Source: Lingula anatina (taxonomy: Eukaryota > Brachiopoda > Lingulata > Lingulida > Lingulidae). From it: DNA of 64,000 nt. The notes beneath the pieces are model-generated. The model did no database searches, was not told the origin of the DNA, and worked only from the letters and a program-made list of their open reading frames with translations. The position numbers were made by a program, and so were the translations under genes. Positions within the stretch are counted from its first letter, which is position 1; each line of letters opens with the position of its first letter. The DNA lies in assembly GCF_001039355.2 (NCBI RefSeq), contig NW_019775645.1, positions 171,696 through 235,695 on the forward strand. Direction: 5' to 3'. This document shows positions 28,595 to 41,098 of the stretch, piece after piece.

Positions 28595-31050
28595 GATCAA
28601 CGTGTCATATTCATCTAGCCATTTTACAGCAACACTTGGAGAGAAGAAAAGAAAGTTAGACTACAATTGACAAGGTGCAAAAAGGCCAAGAAGAGGAGTA
28701 GGATTTCTGTCACCGTGTTACAAACAAATACGGTTGGATCAACAGCAAAGCTTGTTTCGGTGAAAAGAGCAAAGATGGAGAGGTTTTTCATTGGATGTGA
28801 AGAATAGTCTTCCTACAAGAAGTCTTCTTTTATGTAAGGTTTCTTTTATAGACAATTTTAGCCAAAATGAAGATTCAGTAGTTGACCAAGATTCAGCCAA
28901 GATTTAAAGGGCCATACAATGAAACTTAGCACCCATGTCTTATAATGATTTGATTAAGATATTAAAATTGCACAATCATTAGTTGATCATAAAGTGAACA
29001 TCTTATCTGCATTTTATATTGTTCCTTGATATTTTACTAATGCTGTGCATTAATTTATTCAGTTGCTAAGTTGTTAAATACTTGGAAGCTTTGGTTTTTT
29101 TATTATCACAAACATACACTGAACATTTTACATTTTGCATTGTGTTAGACTCCTTATTTGAAGTCTCAGCAGCAGAGTAGAGCTCAAATATGTGTTAATT
29201 TCATATTATTTATTTTGGATTTATTCCATGTTATTGGCACTATTGATTTCATCTTTTAAATATTTACTGAATTTAGTTCTTAAGTCACAGCAAATTTCAG
29301 TATAAAACGTTTTAAAAACTTGCAAATTTTTAAATAACATTGGTTTGTTTTGTATTTATGTTGCACATGGGTTGGTCGAGCATTTGACTGTGATAGATAT
29401 TGCAAAGAAGTGTGGTGTAAGTTTGAAATACTTGATGATTCAATGAAGATTTAACAAAGCTTGTAGATTGAAATGGGTTATTCAGACTAGGGAAGATTGC
29501 ATGGGAGTATCAAGCTGTGAGAAAGTGCATGTGATTTTGAATAAGTTGAATTAGTTCCTTTTCAGCAATGCACTATCGGACTTGGTTTGACAGGTAGAAC
29601 TTTGAATTTGTGATATGCTTCAAAAGTATGTTTTTGGAAATTTTTATATAGTTTAAACAAGTAGCACAAGTTTCAAGGTTTGACTGAGGTTGGAGAGGAC
29701 ACTAAGTGGCCTGTGTCTTCAATCTTGGGCATCTTTTTAAGCTGTGGTTGATTTTAGCGATAAAGCTGCATGGTGTCATGAAGCACTTTTTCCCCCTTAT
29801 TTACAGACCTGTTTAAGTTTCATGCGCCATGCCCTGTGCATAAATACCACCAGTCAAGTGTTCAGGTGAAGATAAAGAGTCATTTGATAAATGCACTGTT
29901 TCAATGTAATTATGAGAATTTTGCAATCTAAATACATGTACTTGTAATTACCCGTAAATAAGAGCCAGCTTCCGTTTTAAAAATGGGTAGTTTTAAAAAT
30001 GGGCAGTGTTTGCCAGCTGGAGGTGAGGCTTTCAGCTGACTGCTAATCTTCCCATTTGATATGATTCAATGAAAAAGCAGGGTGCTTTTGTGTAGTCATG
30101 TACAATCATAATCAATATGTCACTTTTTTAATCTCAGTCAGGTTCTGTAGCTACAGCTTGACCTTTATTATTATCTTTTTTCATCTTTATTTATTTTTAG
30201 AATATAGGAATCATCTTGTCATATGACTAGGCAGTCCATACATATAAAGTCTGCTGCAGTGAAGGTTGACTGGAGTCATTAAAATCAAATCTGTTGAAAG
30301 CAATTAAAAGCTTTTTGCTGTTGAACCTTAAACAATTTAAAGCTATATAAAGTTGAAAATTGATGTCAAAATGCTTGTTCTATCCAAACCACCAACACTG
30401 AATATACACCACTCTTCAGTAAAATTACTAGTCTTCCCAAGATGAGTTATTTTCACACTTGACAATAATTGTTTTAGACTTAATAATCATTTTAGTATAT
30501 GTAGTAGCTACTAGTATTACAATTAGAATGAGTGACATTTGGCTTTAGTTAAAAGAATATGAAAAAAATAAGTGTACCTCATTGATTTTAATATATTATG
30601 AATTCAGTAAGGACTGCAGATCATTCTTTGTTGAGTTTGATTTGAATGTTCAGTAATTTTAAATTATATCAAATGTGATTTGTGTGCTGCTAAGGAAAGT
30701 TGGAGATTATTACATTTAATGCAAACATGGTATATGTTAAGTGATGTTATGATATATAACAAGTTTTACATAGACCATCTATAATCTTATATATAGAAGG
30801 CAATGGCATTATAAACTGGGAATATTTATCTATTTTATTTATCAAATCTAGCTCATTGCAATTGTATTATGTAAAGAATGTGTGGAGTGTCTGTAAATTT
30901 AAGCGTCAAAGACCAAAATATTGTGGTACAGAATGTATTTATTGTTAGAGAAATGATTTAAGGAATGTTACGAATTAGAAACGTGTGGAACACTTGGTAA
31001 GTTATACCAAGCAAAGTTGTATTGAATAAAGTGAAAACTGAAGTATTATT
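28595..31050 (+). other. CCNE: 3' UTR of cyclin E with poly(A) signal
   Basis: No new gene follows the stop codon. A good AATAAA at 31025-31030 is followed by T/G-rich sequence (TATTATTCTTGTCTT), which suggests a 2.4-kb 3' UTR. AT-rich throughout. Confidence 0.55.
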
Positions 31051-33600
31051 CTTGTCTTATCCAGTTTGAAATCAAAACACTGTCTGTTAAAGACAATCAT
31101 GTGTTCATGGAATTAAATTTTGTGTTTTCTGTTAAAGTACATAAAAAAAAAGAATTTGGTTGAATTGTAGTTAAAACCTACCAATGGCAGTGCAGTAGTC
31201 ATAACTTGGTGGAGCTGGTTGTGTTTTACTTCCACCAAGAACAACTAACACAACTCGACCTGTTGCACTGGGTTCCTACTTGTAAAGTTCTATTGCTGTC
31301 CCTACCCTGGGTATTCTCCAAGTCCAATGCTGGACACTGTTAAATTCCCTGTTCCTCCGCAAAAAATACATTTCATTACACGATAAAGATATTCAAGTTT
31401 AAAGTTTTTTTAAATAATATTTAATCTTATGCAACATATATTGACCATAAATTGAAATTTCACTACCATAACATAGGCAATGGTGCAACATAATGAATTT
31501 GACAAAATTTCACTGATGTAAAAATATCTTTATTTTCTCTGCTGTATCAAAAAGGCATGATATGAACATTTATAGCACCATCTTGCACATTCCTTGGTAT
31601 TTATCATAATTATCTGGGGAAAAATAATAGAATCAAGGACAATTCATAATGTAAAATTCTGCAATGATGATGTTCTAAATTTATCTATTCAAACAAATTA
31701 TTTGTTAACTCTTCACTCTTAATTCATATGAATTAACCAACCAATACAGTTATTTTCACATGAGCCAGCAATAGCGAACATACAAGATCCATAGTTTATT
31801 CGTCTTTTGAAAATATGCAATACAATAATATATTGCATTATATAATATGCATTCACATAAACCTACTCATAATAGACAATATACACTGAGGCTTGCAAAA
31901 GTACAGACACTTAACAAAAAAGTCTATCTCATTTTTAATTAACAGCTGTCAAATTTTAGTTAACTTTTAAAAAATTGATACAGTTTAAACAAATAACGAG
32001 TTATACATAATTATATATACTCTATCCTCATTTTGACCAAAAATGCTTTTCACTCCCAGGAAAATGAAATGCTTGTAGGGAAGCTGTGAGGTAGGGATGG
32101 GCGGGTGTGTGTATGCGTGTGTTTGTTTGGGGGGGGGGGGGGTTCAGCAGCAAGAAATTTAACTGAGGCAAAAAATCATCAAGAAGTTTTCAGTATTCAC
32201 CCCAAAAGCAGAGATTTGCAGAAAACACTGGGCATTTGATTGGCAATTGACTTAATTTTAACTCGCCCCAACAGAGTTCATGATGGGTCCGAAGAAAGAT
32301 TAACCTACAGATTTCAGCTGAAGAAATGGAAGTGTAACTGTAGTTGCTCTTGTCTTGGTTTGCACGTGCTGCAACCAAGTGTATTACGTCAAAACGTTTA
32401 ATATGTCTCAGTAGAAATTTAGCTGGCGGCACACAACCAAGAGGTGTTTAGGTCTCAAAGAGGTAAATTGTTTTCATTATTTTTTTATGAAAGAAATATC
32501 TTAATAATATGGGTATAATAGCAGGTTAATAGTGCATTGTTTAATATAGTGTCTACTTATCTTTATTTATTTTTTATTTACAGTTTCAGGGAAATTTAGG
32601 AAATGTACGGAAATGTATTTTATGGAAATATGCTAGAACTATGAAACTAAGAAAATACTATGAACAATAAAACGGAAAATATGGAATTGGAAAATATAAG
32701 AACTCAGAAATATTTCCGGTTGAACTCAGCCTAACAGTAAATGGACTTGTTCCACAGCGAATCGGACTCTTGTCTCTGTGGTGATTTCCTTGGTAGACAA
32801 CCTGTACTATAGTAAAGGGCAGGTCTTCATAGGTCACGCTGTCATCATGACCAGGAACAGTTTTCATATGGACATAGTAACCGTAGTATTATTTTGAATT
32901 TTTGTGCTATTAGAAAATAATTTTGACATTTCAATCACAAGTGATCAATTTTGACTTTCAATTATACACGAACTTTTGCATTATTAAAGACTATATACCA
33001 GTACAGTGTCAGTAGAATGTTCTTTGCCTGAAGTGAAGTTTAAGTCAGGCAGGGGATGATCTGAGAACACATTTGTTCACAGTTACATTGGCCATACTGC
33101 ATAGTGTATTTAAGTAATTATTTTGTATATATTTGTGTATTACAGAATTCCAAGTTATGCACATTCAGGCTTGTGGTAGCAGCAGGTAGTGAAAGGCTGT
33201 CTAAGTGGGTTAAACCCTTAATATAGCAAGAAAATGAATTTTCCTGGAAACCTTAACAGTTTTCCCATAATGGCCAAGGTATATCCTATCCAAAACCGTT
33301 CAGAAAAATGAAGCTACTTAAAACCAGTATCTCACAGTACGGCTTCAGAATGCCCAATTTCTCTCTAAGTCTCACGGTTTACTATGAATGAAATACTACA
33401 GCTGAGACCCGGATGTTACTATTTGGCACCAAGATAGCAAACATGGAGACGTGTTAAAATTCGGAAGAGCGCGATAAAGGGGAAGAAAAAAACAGTAGTC
33501 ACTCCGGTTCGCAAAATACGAAAACAAATAAGAAACAGACACAGAAGCTCTCAAACTGTGTGTTGAGAGGGAGGTGGGGAGGTAGAAGAAACTAAAAGCA
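31051..33600. other. Intergenic, no gene seen
   Basis: Short reading frames here resemble nothing I recognise. A (GT)n tract passing into a G-run lies at 32104-32142. A 9-bp perfect inverted repeat, CTTGGTGGA/TCCACCAAG, lies near 31205-31240. The right end leads into the transposon-rich region. Confidence 0.5.
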
Positions 33601-35222
33601 GAATTAGGTGTAACACACGAGGCACTGCCATTGCCATATCTAGTTGGCGTAAAAAGGCAATTAAACTAGAAACTATTGTCGATGATTGTTGAGATGTAGG
33701 TCTTTTAAAGACGTCTCGAGATCTTAGTACAGCATTAGATTGTGTACAAAATTTTGTTCACAGTGCTGGATTAAACAGTGATTTGGATGAGGATATTAGG
33801 ATCCAAGTAGAAACTATAGAATAAGAACATTTGTGTCTACTTAAAAGAACAGGTGGTTATATCAGATCATTGGATTTAGATGACCAAAGATCACACACCT
33901 CTAGCAGGTCTTCTCTTAAGTCTGAAGCAGTTAGTGAAATTCAGCCTAGGGCCACGTCTGTTTTAGAAGAAAGAGAAATTGATAGTTATGTATCTCTTGT
34001 TCAAGGTTTGCTGATAAGTAGGCTTCCAGTCCCTAAACCTGCTGTTTTTGATGGTAACCCTTTGCAATATCCGGGATGGAAAGCATCATTCATCTCTCTT
34101 ATTTCCCATCATAAAATACCCAATGTGGTTATATTGCCAAAAAAAAAAAAAAAAAAAAAAAAAAGGATGCTAGAAGTTCAGCTAAGGATTGTATAGATGG
34201 ATGTTTTCTCATTAGCACTGAAAGGTCTGACTTATGATGAGGCTATGGCCATTTTGGAAGAACGGTTTGGTAGTCCTTTTGTCATAGCCTCTGTCAGCTT
34301 TCCGAGACAAACTCAATCAATGGCCAAAACTAGCAGGGTCAGATGGTATAGGACTTTTGAAGCTGTCAGATTTTCTCAATCAGATAAAGATAGTGATGTC
34401 ATGCTATCCAAGCTTAAGCATTCTTTACAACGAAAGGGAAAATCAGAACATTCTACCGAAATTGCCTGACTGGCTCATAGCCAGATGGAGTAGAGTGGTT
34501 GTTGAAAAGAGGACTAAAGAGGCAAAGATTGCAAGTGACCCTGTAGTTTCTATCTCTGCTTTAAAATCAAAAGACAGGGAAAAGCCCAAAAGGCCAGGTT
34601 CATTTTTTGTCAATGATGGTGAAAACAAAACTGCGCAAAAGAAGCAGACACAAAATTTACAACTAGTAGTTGGAAGTAGAGAACATACACAAGGTAGAAG
34701 TCAGAACTATAATGTGGGGGGTATCAAGATCAAACAAAGTAGTGAACAAATAAACACCACAAAGTGTCTCCTGTGCAAAGGGTCCCATGATTTGGTCAAC
34801 TGCAGCCAATTTAGTGCAAAACCTATGCAAGAACGTCAAACATTGGTCAGAGAAAGGTTTGTGTTTCAAATGTCTCTCTCCAGGACATCTAGGCAAGGAT
34901 TGCTTAGACAAAAAAGAAATGTAAAATCTGTAGTTAGACACTCCTACTAGCTAACATGTACATAGAAATCTACCTCAAGGAAATAGTTAAGTCCCCATGT
35001 GAATTCTCTGTCTTTGATGAGTAAAACTGAAGGTGGTGATAAGACTTCCATGGTCATTCCCATATGGCTGTCTCACACGAGCCAGCCTAACAAGGAGCAT
35101 TTTATGCCCTGCTTGACATGCAATCAGATACTACTTTTATGTCTGATAGCGTAGCTAGTCAATTAGGATTGTAAGGGACCCCTACAAATCTACAGTTATC
35201 TACTAATACATCAAACGTCTAG
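33600..35222 (+). mobile_element. BEL/Pao LTR retrotransposon relic: gag and aspartic protease
   Basis: Two gag-type reading frames (33831-34196 and 34197-34469, continuing in another frame to 34950) show Pao gag features: VFDGNPLQYPGWKASFISL, then LTYDEAMAILEERFGSP, then the knuckle region CLLCKGSHDLVNCSQF. Downstream at 35094-35171, in a new frame, FYALLDMQSDTTFMSD is the protease-like block typical of the clade. Breaks seen: a 26-nt A-run at 34139-34164 replacing gag codons, at least two frame changes, and stops at 35172 and near 35217. No reverse transcriptase or LTR was found, so this is a truncated relic. Confidence 0.8.
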
Positions 35223-35597
35223 TATATGGGCAGCAGTTTATACAAAATTTAAAAACACGATTAGACGTTGTAGTTATCAGATCAGACGGCGATACTTTAG
35301 AACTAAACGAGACATTTCTACTACGCAAAATACGACTAGTCGTGAAAATGCAACTAGAAGTGACAACTCGGTTTGACGCTAGATGGCGCTCATGCCAATG
35401 TCTTGGCTACCCTTGCGCTGACTTCACAGACAATACCGCGAAATTTTGACACTGACAAGTGCTTGCAATTGACAGATTGAGGAGAGTTGACAGGTGTTGT
35501 ACTATAGTAGGCTAGTATAGAGAACAACAATCAGAGACCTCAATCAAGAGCAGATATCTCTAGACGAATAATCGACCTTTTTGCAGAGACGACAGAC
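35223..35597. other. Non-coding spacer
   Basis: Contains nothing I recognise. CTAGATGGCGCTCATGC at 35379 and the CpG-bearing sequence after it could be a promoter for the open frame that follows; this is speculation. Confidence 0.35.
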
Positions 35598-36469
35598 TTG
35601 TTGGGAGTGTTTGTTAGAGCCGGCCAGGATGACGATGATAACAACACCAACGGCACTCAACAACAATCAACGCCAGCAGTGTCAACATGCCGGTCAACAA
35701 CAAGCATGACAAGCAGCACTAGATCAACCAGGCCTAGTGATGCAGTAGACTTCTCACCGTTGATTCTAGCAGAGCACAGGCAGATTTTTCAGAGCCAGAC
35801 TCGGAGGACACAGTCTGAACCACCCACTCCCCGACCTTGCTTATTAGCAGATCTGCCACTGCCAGCTGGCCTACAACGGCAACCCCCTACCTCTACTGCT
35901 GTAGTGTCTGATGACAGGCCTACTCCCACAACTACTGCTATGGTAAGTAGCCTACTAGGCCTGGGCTTGGCCTTCTGTTTTTATTATCATCGACCCTAAT
36001 AATTAGATTAATTAATTATTATATTATTAGGCCTATATAATTAAGGCTATAGATAGGCATATATAGGCCTAATAGCTAAAGAATCTCTGCAGAGGGCATT
36101 CAGCACCAAGCGATGTTTGCAATGCACTGCAAAAAAACTACTTCACAGTGAGCAAAAAATCTCACTTTACATTGTTTCAGCCTGCCCTTTTTGCATGTTG
36201 TTATAGATTTTAGGCAAGGTGCATTGTGCACCTGTACTCGGTATCTTAAAACACTGAGTGCATGACAATAAGCCTATTTTGTTCATTTCGTATTAGCTTT
36301 ACAGTGTATAATCCATAAGTTATGCAGAATGTATTTCTTATATTTATTTATTCTAGCTACAAGATGGAATTCTCAGTAATAGAACTGAACAGAAAACCAA
36401 CAATGTGGAGGACAGAAAAACCACTGTCAGTTATGGGAAATGGCCAGCACATGGCAGCAAACACACAGC
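35598..36469 (+). CDS. Possible two-exon hypothetical gene fragment
   Basis: An open frame of about 115 codons before a donor, rich in T, S, Q, P and R, reads MLGVFVRAGQDDDDNNTNG early on and ends at ATG|GTAAGT (donor near 35943). A good acceptor, TTATTCTAG, at about 36357 is followed by LQDGILSNRTEQKTNNVEDR and a stop at 36469. I do not recognise the product. The low-complexity N-terminus is typical of the 5' exon of transposase-related genes in invertebrates. It may belong with the Mutator-like frames downstream or the 40408-40655 exon, with the gypsy fragment inserted between, but no sequence link proves this. Confidence 0.3.
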
Positions 36470-36599
36470 ATTCTGTTACCGCATCAAATGACATATGACA
36501 GTAGAACATCCTGGGAAAGTTTTATCAAGCCCTTCCTAGCACAACCCTGGCTGAATTCTGTTAGTGGACAGAAGAACAGAAGCTTTTTAGAGTGTAGTG

Positions 36600-38470
36600 G
36601 CGCCGCTCCCGAAACAGGAAGTAGGGCCGGCTTGCCCAGCCCCTCCTCACCCGATCGTGCGTTAAAGTTGCACATGGGCACATTATTGGTGGCAGCAGTG
36701 CTGGTAACAACCCAAAGCAACTTTTTGTGTAACTTTCTTGAGCTCGCACGCGGTTATTGCCATTATAACAGTGTTTTTAGTGGAGCTCGACATTTGTCTG
36801 CTATAGTCCATCCTAACGCACTTACTGATCCCGATTTTTACCTTTCTCTCAATATTAATAAATTAAATTTCTTTCTGCCTTTTTGTATATTATTTTGGTA
36901 GTATTTACGACTACATTGTTTATTTTCTTTTCCAGCTGGTTATATTTTTGCTCATTTTAATAAAATACAATATTTTTATCTGTGTCGGTGTTTTTCATTA
37001 TTCATTCACAAGTGTTTAAAAAGTATATCGTTTTTATAATATTTTTTTTCTGTGTGGGTGTTTCTTATTTTTCTTAAAGTTAGGTGAGATTCGGGGATTT
37101 GGCCCAACGTTCTCTCTGCAAACCGTGTTGGCAGTGCAGGTTAATTTTGCCAGCAAGGAGGAACTCGTGGCGATTCCCGGAGTCGGGTGAGGCTGGCGAG
37201 GCCCCTGGTCTCAGTGAGAGAATACGCTTTGATAATCACTCTCTTGCACTTTCATGGCGGTCGAACTGGAGGGGATTGATTTTGTCCTTAACTCCAGATT
37301 TCAGGACCGTGAGGGTGATGATGCAGGCCATGCGCCGGCCGTAAAAACAGAGGTCTCTCTACCGGGCAGCAGTGGCAACTGGGTGTCCATGTTGAAACCA
37401 GATGTGAAAGTAGCTAAACCCATAGTGGTTCCATTGTTGGCGCCCCCAGTGGTGCTTGCCGGGGGAGCACCGGCCCCAAAGCCGTTGTTGCTGACCCCGG
37501 CGGCATTTCCTGTGGGACGACCGGATAGGGGTGGAACATGTCTGAGACAAGCTTTAGCCTGCCCGATAGCGTACTATCAAGTACGTCGTTGGGGATAGGT
37601 AGCTCGTTGGGGCCCCAGGGGCCCATTCAGTCCGGTAACAGTCAGCCAGCCAGTCAGTCCGGTGGTAACACTCAGGACAGGTAGGGCACGTGACCCCTAC
37701 GGTCACTGCTTAAGTTGCTATGTTACGACGGGAGTTCGAACTGGGAATTGTTTGAACTCAAGTTTACACACTTCATCCAGTCTCATGAATGGACCAAAGA
37801 GGAGCATCTGAACGGGCTGATATGGTGCCTCAGTGGCAAAGCCCTGGACTTTTTCTGATTGATACACACTCAGGATGTGGTGTCACATCTGGCCCTGCTG
37901 CAGAGGATGAAAGAGTGGTTCGGGGATGTAAAAACACAGCTGTCGGCACAGACACGATTCCATCACGCATCACAGTTAGCCGGGGAGTCCCTGGAAGAGT
38001 GGGCGGACAGGGTCATGACCTTGGGCTGCAAGGCGTTCACTCGACTGCCGGAAGAGTTCGTCTCTCAAAACATGTATAAATTTTGCTAGGGCCTCTCGGA
38101 TAGGAAAGCAGGCCAGGAGGTATGCCTCCGCGAGCCAGTGTTGATTCAAGACATCATATGAATGGTGCACAAATACCAACAAGTGCACGCAGCCTTTGGT
38201 AAAAAGAAGGATAAAAAACGCTTGTGTCCCAGCCTCGCTGGATTTTACCAAAGCCCTTAGAGAGTTGGAGGAGTGACTAATTAAGTGTCTCCGGGCAAGC
38301 AACAGCTGTCAGTATCAGGCTAGAAACAGGTCAATGGCCCGTTATAACTGCGGTGAGGTGGGGCATTTCAGGAACAACTGCCCAAAGAAGGCTTTAAACA
38401 AGGGCAGGTCGGGAAAGTAGGAGGTCACTCCCCGAGCCTGCAGTTGGCTGAGACCTTAGATAATGGGCCT
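36600..38470 (+). mobile_element. Ty3/gypsy-type retrotransposon relic: leader and gag
   Basis: The gag-type frames are broken. One is proline-rich (37254-37598). After 37745 a gag core follows (WELFELKFTHFIQSHEWTKE, then LIWCLSGKALDFF, then a stop). It continues in another frame as LALLQRMKEWFGDVKTQL and LAGESLEEWADRVMTLG. A CCHC-knuckle-like NCGEVGHFRNNCPK follows near 38340. Its first cysteine position reads arginine (CGT), which would break zinc binding. The leader-like ATTGGTGGCAGCAGTGCTGG near 36685 resembles the primer-binding neighbourhood of some gypsy elements (inference). Stops and frameshifts are many. No LTR pair or pol was found here. Confidence 0.7.
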
Positions 38471-38517
38471 GATGAACAGGGCAGTGTGATCATTGACTAT
38501 TTAATAACTCCGAGAAA

Positions 38518-39795
38518 ATGGATGTCCTTCCTTTTCGCCCAAAAGGAGGGCAGATATTTATTTTTAAAGGGAATTCAGATGTAGAAAAAGATGACTGGAG
38601 GGTGGATGGCCATAGGTGGACAAACATCATTTCTAAAAAATTACCCAGGAAACAACCCTTATACAAAAAATCATACTTACATGCAAAGGGTGCAGATGGA
38701 AAAGCCATCACAGATTTCAGGAAGGATGTATACCAGTACATTCCAATAAACAATGAAAATATTGCCATCATCCATTACATCGGGATGACAAACTGTCTGC
38801 ACCTGGTAAACACGGTAACAGCTTAAAACAGACTAGGCTCTCCACACAAAACCCTCAGTGATGAAAAGGATTGCCACCGATATCAATGGATCAAGTTCCT
38901 CATAAAATTTATAAAGAATTAATAACAGAGCAGCCAAAGAACCCTCTACATGATGAAGCCACAGACAGGCCAAGAAATGTGAAACAAATATCAAACATTA
39001 AAGCAACAAAAGCAGCAGAACAAAGAATTTCCAGGGATGCCATCGTGAACTTACACGAAATGGCCTTTGAAGAAAAAGGATTATCCGGATTTAGTGGTTG
39101 TTTGTGGGATGCGCGGAATTCTTGACCCTATGGCGGAGACAATGGCATGGAACAGAGATGGAATTCTCCTTTCCTATGATATGCCATTCTGTTTAGGAGA
39201 ATTTAATGTTATTCCTTTGTTGTTCCGGTGTTCTTTGTTCAAAGAAAACCCCAAGATTCCAGCGCTGTTCCTTTTTCATGAACAAAAATTTCAGACAGTG
39301 CATGAGCTATTTTTTACCATCTTCAAGAATCTTGTGAAAAAAAAACAGCTGGACTTCCAATAGTTGTGGATATGGAACAAGGAATCGTGGGTGCTCTCAA
39401 GTCAAAAACAGCTGTAGCCATCGCCGGATGCTGGAGACATTTATGGGAAGAGTACCAACGCAAAATGATCGCTGACGGGGTTCCAGTATATACCCGGAAC
39501 ATATTCATCAACAACCTATATGCTCTGTTATGCTCCCAGACTGAAGAACAACTATTCCTTGATTCTACAGAGTTGCAAACAAGAATGGCCCCCCAGAATT
39601 ATGAAATATTTTGTCGATAATATCCACACCAAAAGGGAACATTTTGGAATCTGGACAATTACTGGCAAGTTTGGGGCATATATCACAGATCAAGGAATAA
39701 CAACCAATCAGTCAGAAGGGTTTAACTGGCTGCTTCATGACATACAAGGGTGGAAAGAAGCCCCCATCGATTGTGTGATCCTTACTCTGAAGTAG
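38518..39795 (+). pseudogene. Mutator-like (MULE-type) DDE transposase pseudogene
   Basis: Five overlapping frame pieces read as one protein. First is an N-terminal domain with FKGNSDVEKDDWRVDGHRW and KKSYLHAKGADGK, which looks like a FLYWCH- or WRKY-like DNA-binding module. Next come a linker (38871-39090) and a catalytic core: LSYDMPFCLGEFNVIPLLF (candidate D at 39178), IPALFLFHEQKF, VVDMEQGIVGAL (candidate D at 39369), then CWRHLWEEYQRKM and NQSEGFNWLLHD (candidate E at 39715). The frame changes near 38826, 39090, 39361 and 39600; the 39361 break sits next to an A-run. The three acidic positions survive, so decay is recent. The superfamily is inferred from motif order. Confidence 0.72.
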
Positions 39796-40407
39796 CAAAT
39801 AAACGTACCAGTACGTTAATTAATTTTTCCAATTTCTTCCTGTCGGTAAGCTCCATTTCCACCCAGTATGCTTATTAATTTTTCAAAAATCTTCCACCCG
39901 GTATGTTTATTAAATACCTATCATACTGGTGGGAAATTAAACAAGTCAAGTTTTTTATTTTCTTAAATTGAAGTATAATGAGAAGAAATACTGGTGCACC
40001 TATCGAGATCTCAACTCATAGCTACTGTTCAACACACAGCACTGGATAGTAGGTCAAGCGAAAGTCGCTCTGAACAAAACGGTACATGCTCTGATTTCAG
40101 TTCCTATAAATAGACATGCTTTCCCTTCAACAGTGACAACTACTCATGTATATCAATCAAATGATGTCATGTTGCAAGGTGATAGGATCATATTTATAGC
40201 TAACGAGGTCATTTCAAGTGCAGCAAAGAAGTTGTGTCTGTTTTCAAACGTCAATTATGATTTAAACCATGTTAAATCACACTTCTGTGTAAGATAAACC
40301 CTTAGGAGTTTACAGGTATGCAAAATTTAAAAATTTACTTTGAATAACGTCTCCAAATCGGTATTTTCAAGTAAAATGTTCCTTTTAGATTATTTGCCTA
40401 TTTTCAG
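39796..40407. repeat. Diverged direct repeats in an otherwise non-coding stretch
   Basis: TTAATTAATTTTTCCAATTT(CTTCC) at about 39815 and TTATTAATTTTTCAAAAATC(TTCCACCCGG) at about 39870 are related units. A similar unit, TTATTAATTTTTCCAATAAC, occurs in the URI1 intron near 52992. The remainder, to the acceptor TATTTTCAG at 40407, holds nothing recognised. Confidence 0.5.
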
Positions 40408-40779
40408 GTTCCCATTCTGCCTCCTTTGACGTGAATGACTATGTTTTGGTGAGATACGGTGCAGTATCAATATCAGCTGTGGTTGTTAGAGGAGGTTCTG
40501 GATTGGCTGTCAGATGTTTTGACAAAGATAGTACTAGATCATATGCTGCTCAGGAGTTTGAGTATGAGGTGCTGCCAGAGGACATCATATCAACTTTGGA
40601 TGCCCCCACTATGGAAGCACGTGGCAGCAGAATATATTATAATTTCAGACTCTGAGTCAATGCTTTGTCAAAATTTCAAGCAATTTTGTAGTTGAGTTTT
40701 CATTTATGTAGAAATAGTTGATATATTTTTCATATGAAGACATGGACTAGGCATAGGTTAGTTTTAGTTAACGAATAAA
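40408..40779 (+). CDS. Possible last exon of an unrecognised gene, with poly(A) signal
   Basis: After the acceptor TATTTTCAG (40407) a frame stays open to 40655. It begins SHSASFDVNDYVLVRYG and contains GLAVRCFDKDSTRSYAAQEF and YEVLPEDIISTLDAP. A DVNDYVLVRY...V.. opening followed by an acidic DII..LDAP segment is seen at the C-terminus of many transposase-like host proteins in cnidarians and molluscs. I cannot name the family. AATAAA at 40774-40779 is a plausible poly(A) signal. The upstream exons are unknown; 35598-36469 is one candidate. Confidence 0.4.
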
Positions 40780-41098
40780 GGTTACAGGAGGAGACTGATT
40801 GTGTCAAAAGTGTGACATCATATGACGCGTGGTGGTGTAATACGAGAGGGTGATTGGTAATTTTGTAGGTGAAAGAGAGGGAAGACATGGACTCAGAAAA
40901 AAAGTTGATTTTTCAACAGTTTTTTCAGCATTTTGACAAATTCAATGTGGGACTCAGAACTCTCAGGGGCATGAAGCCGAATGGTAATCAAATTTTCTAC
41001 GTGTCCCAGTGATTGGGAAGGAACGCGCCATTGCGCCATACGCGCATAGAATTGTAACTGGGCGCATAAAAAGACCTGTGTGTGCGCCATAAGGGCGC

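Noticed and set aside
32190-32867. 80- and 69-aa - strand frames between cyclin E and the transposon region
   Set aside because: No similarity recognised and no supporting gene structure.
36685-36705. ATTGGTGGCAGCAGTGCTGG as a primer-binding site with an LTR before it
   Set aside because: No second LTR copy could be found in the window, so the LTR itself is not called; it is mentioned only as a possibility under the gypsy relic.
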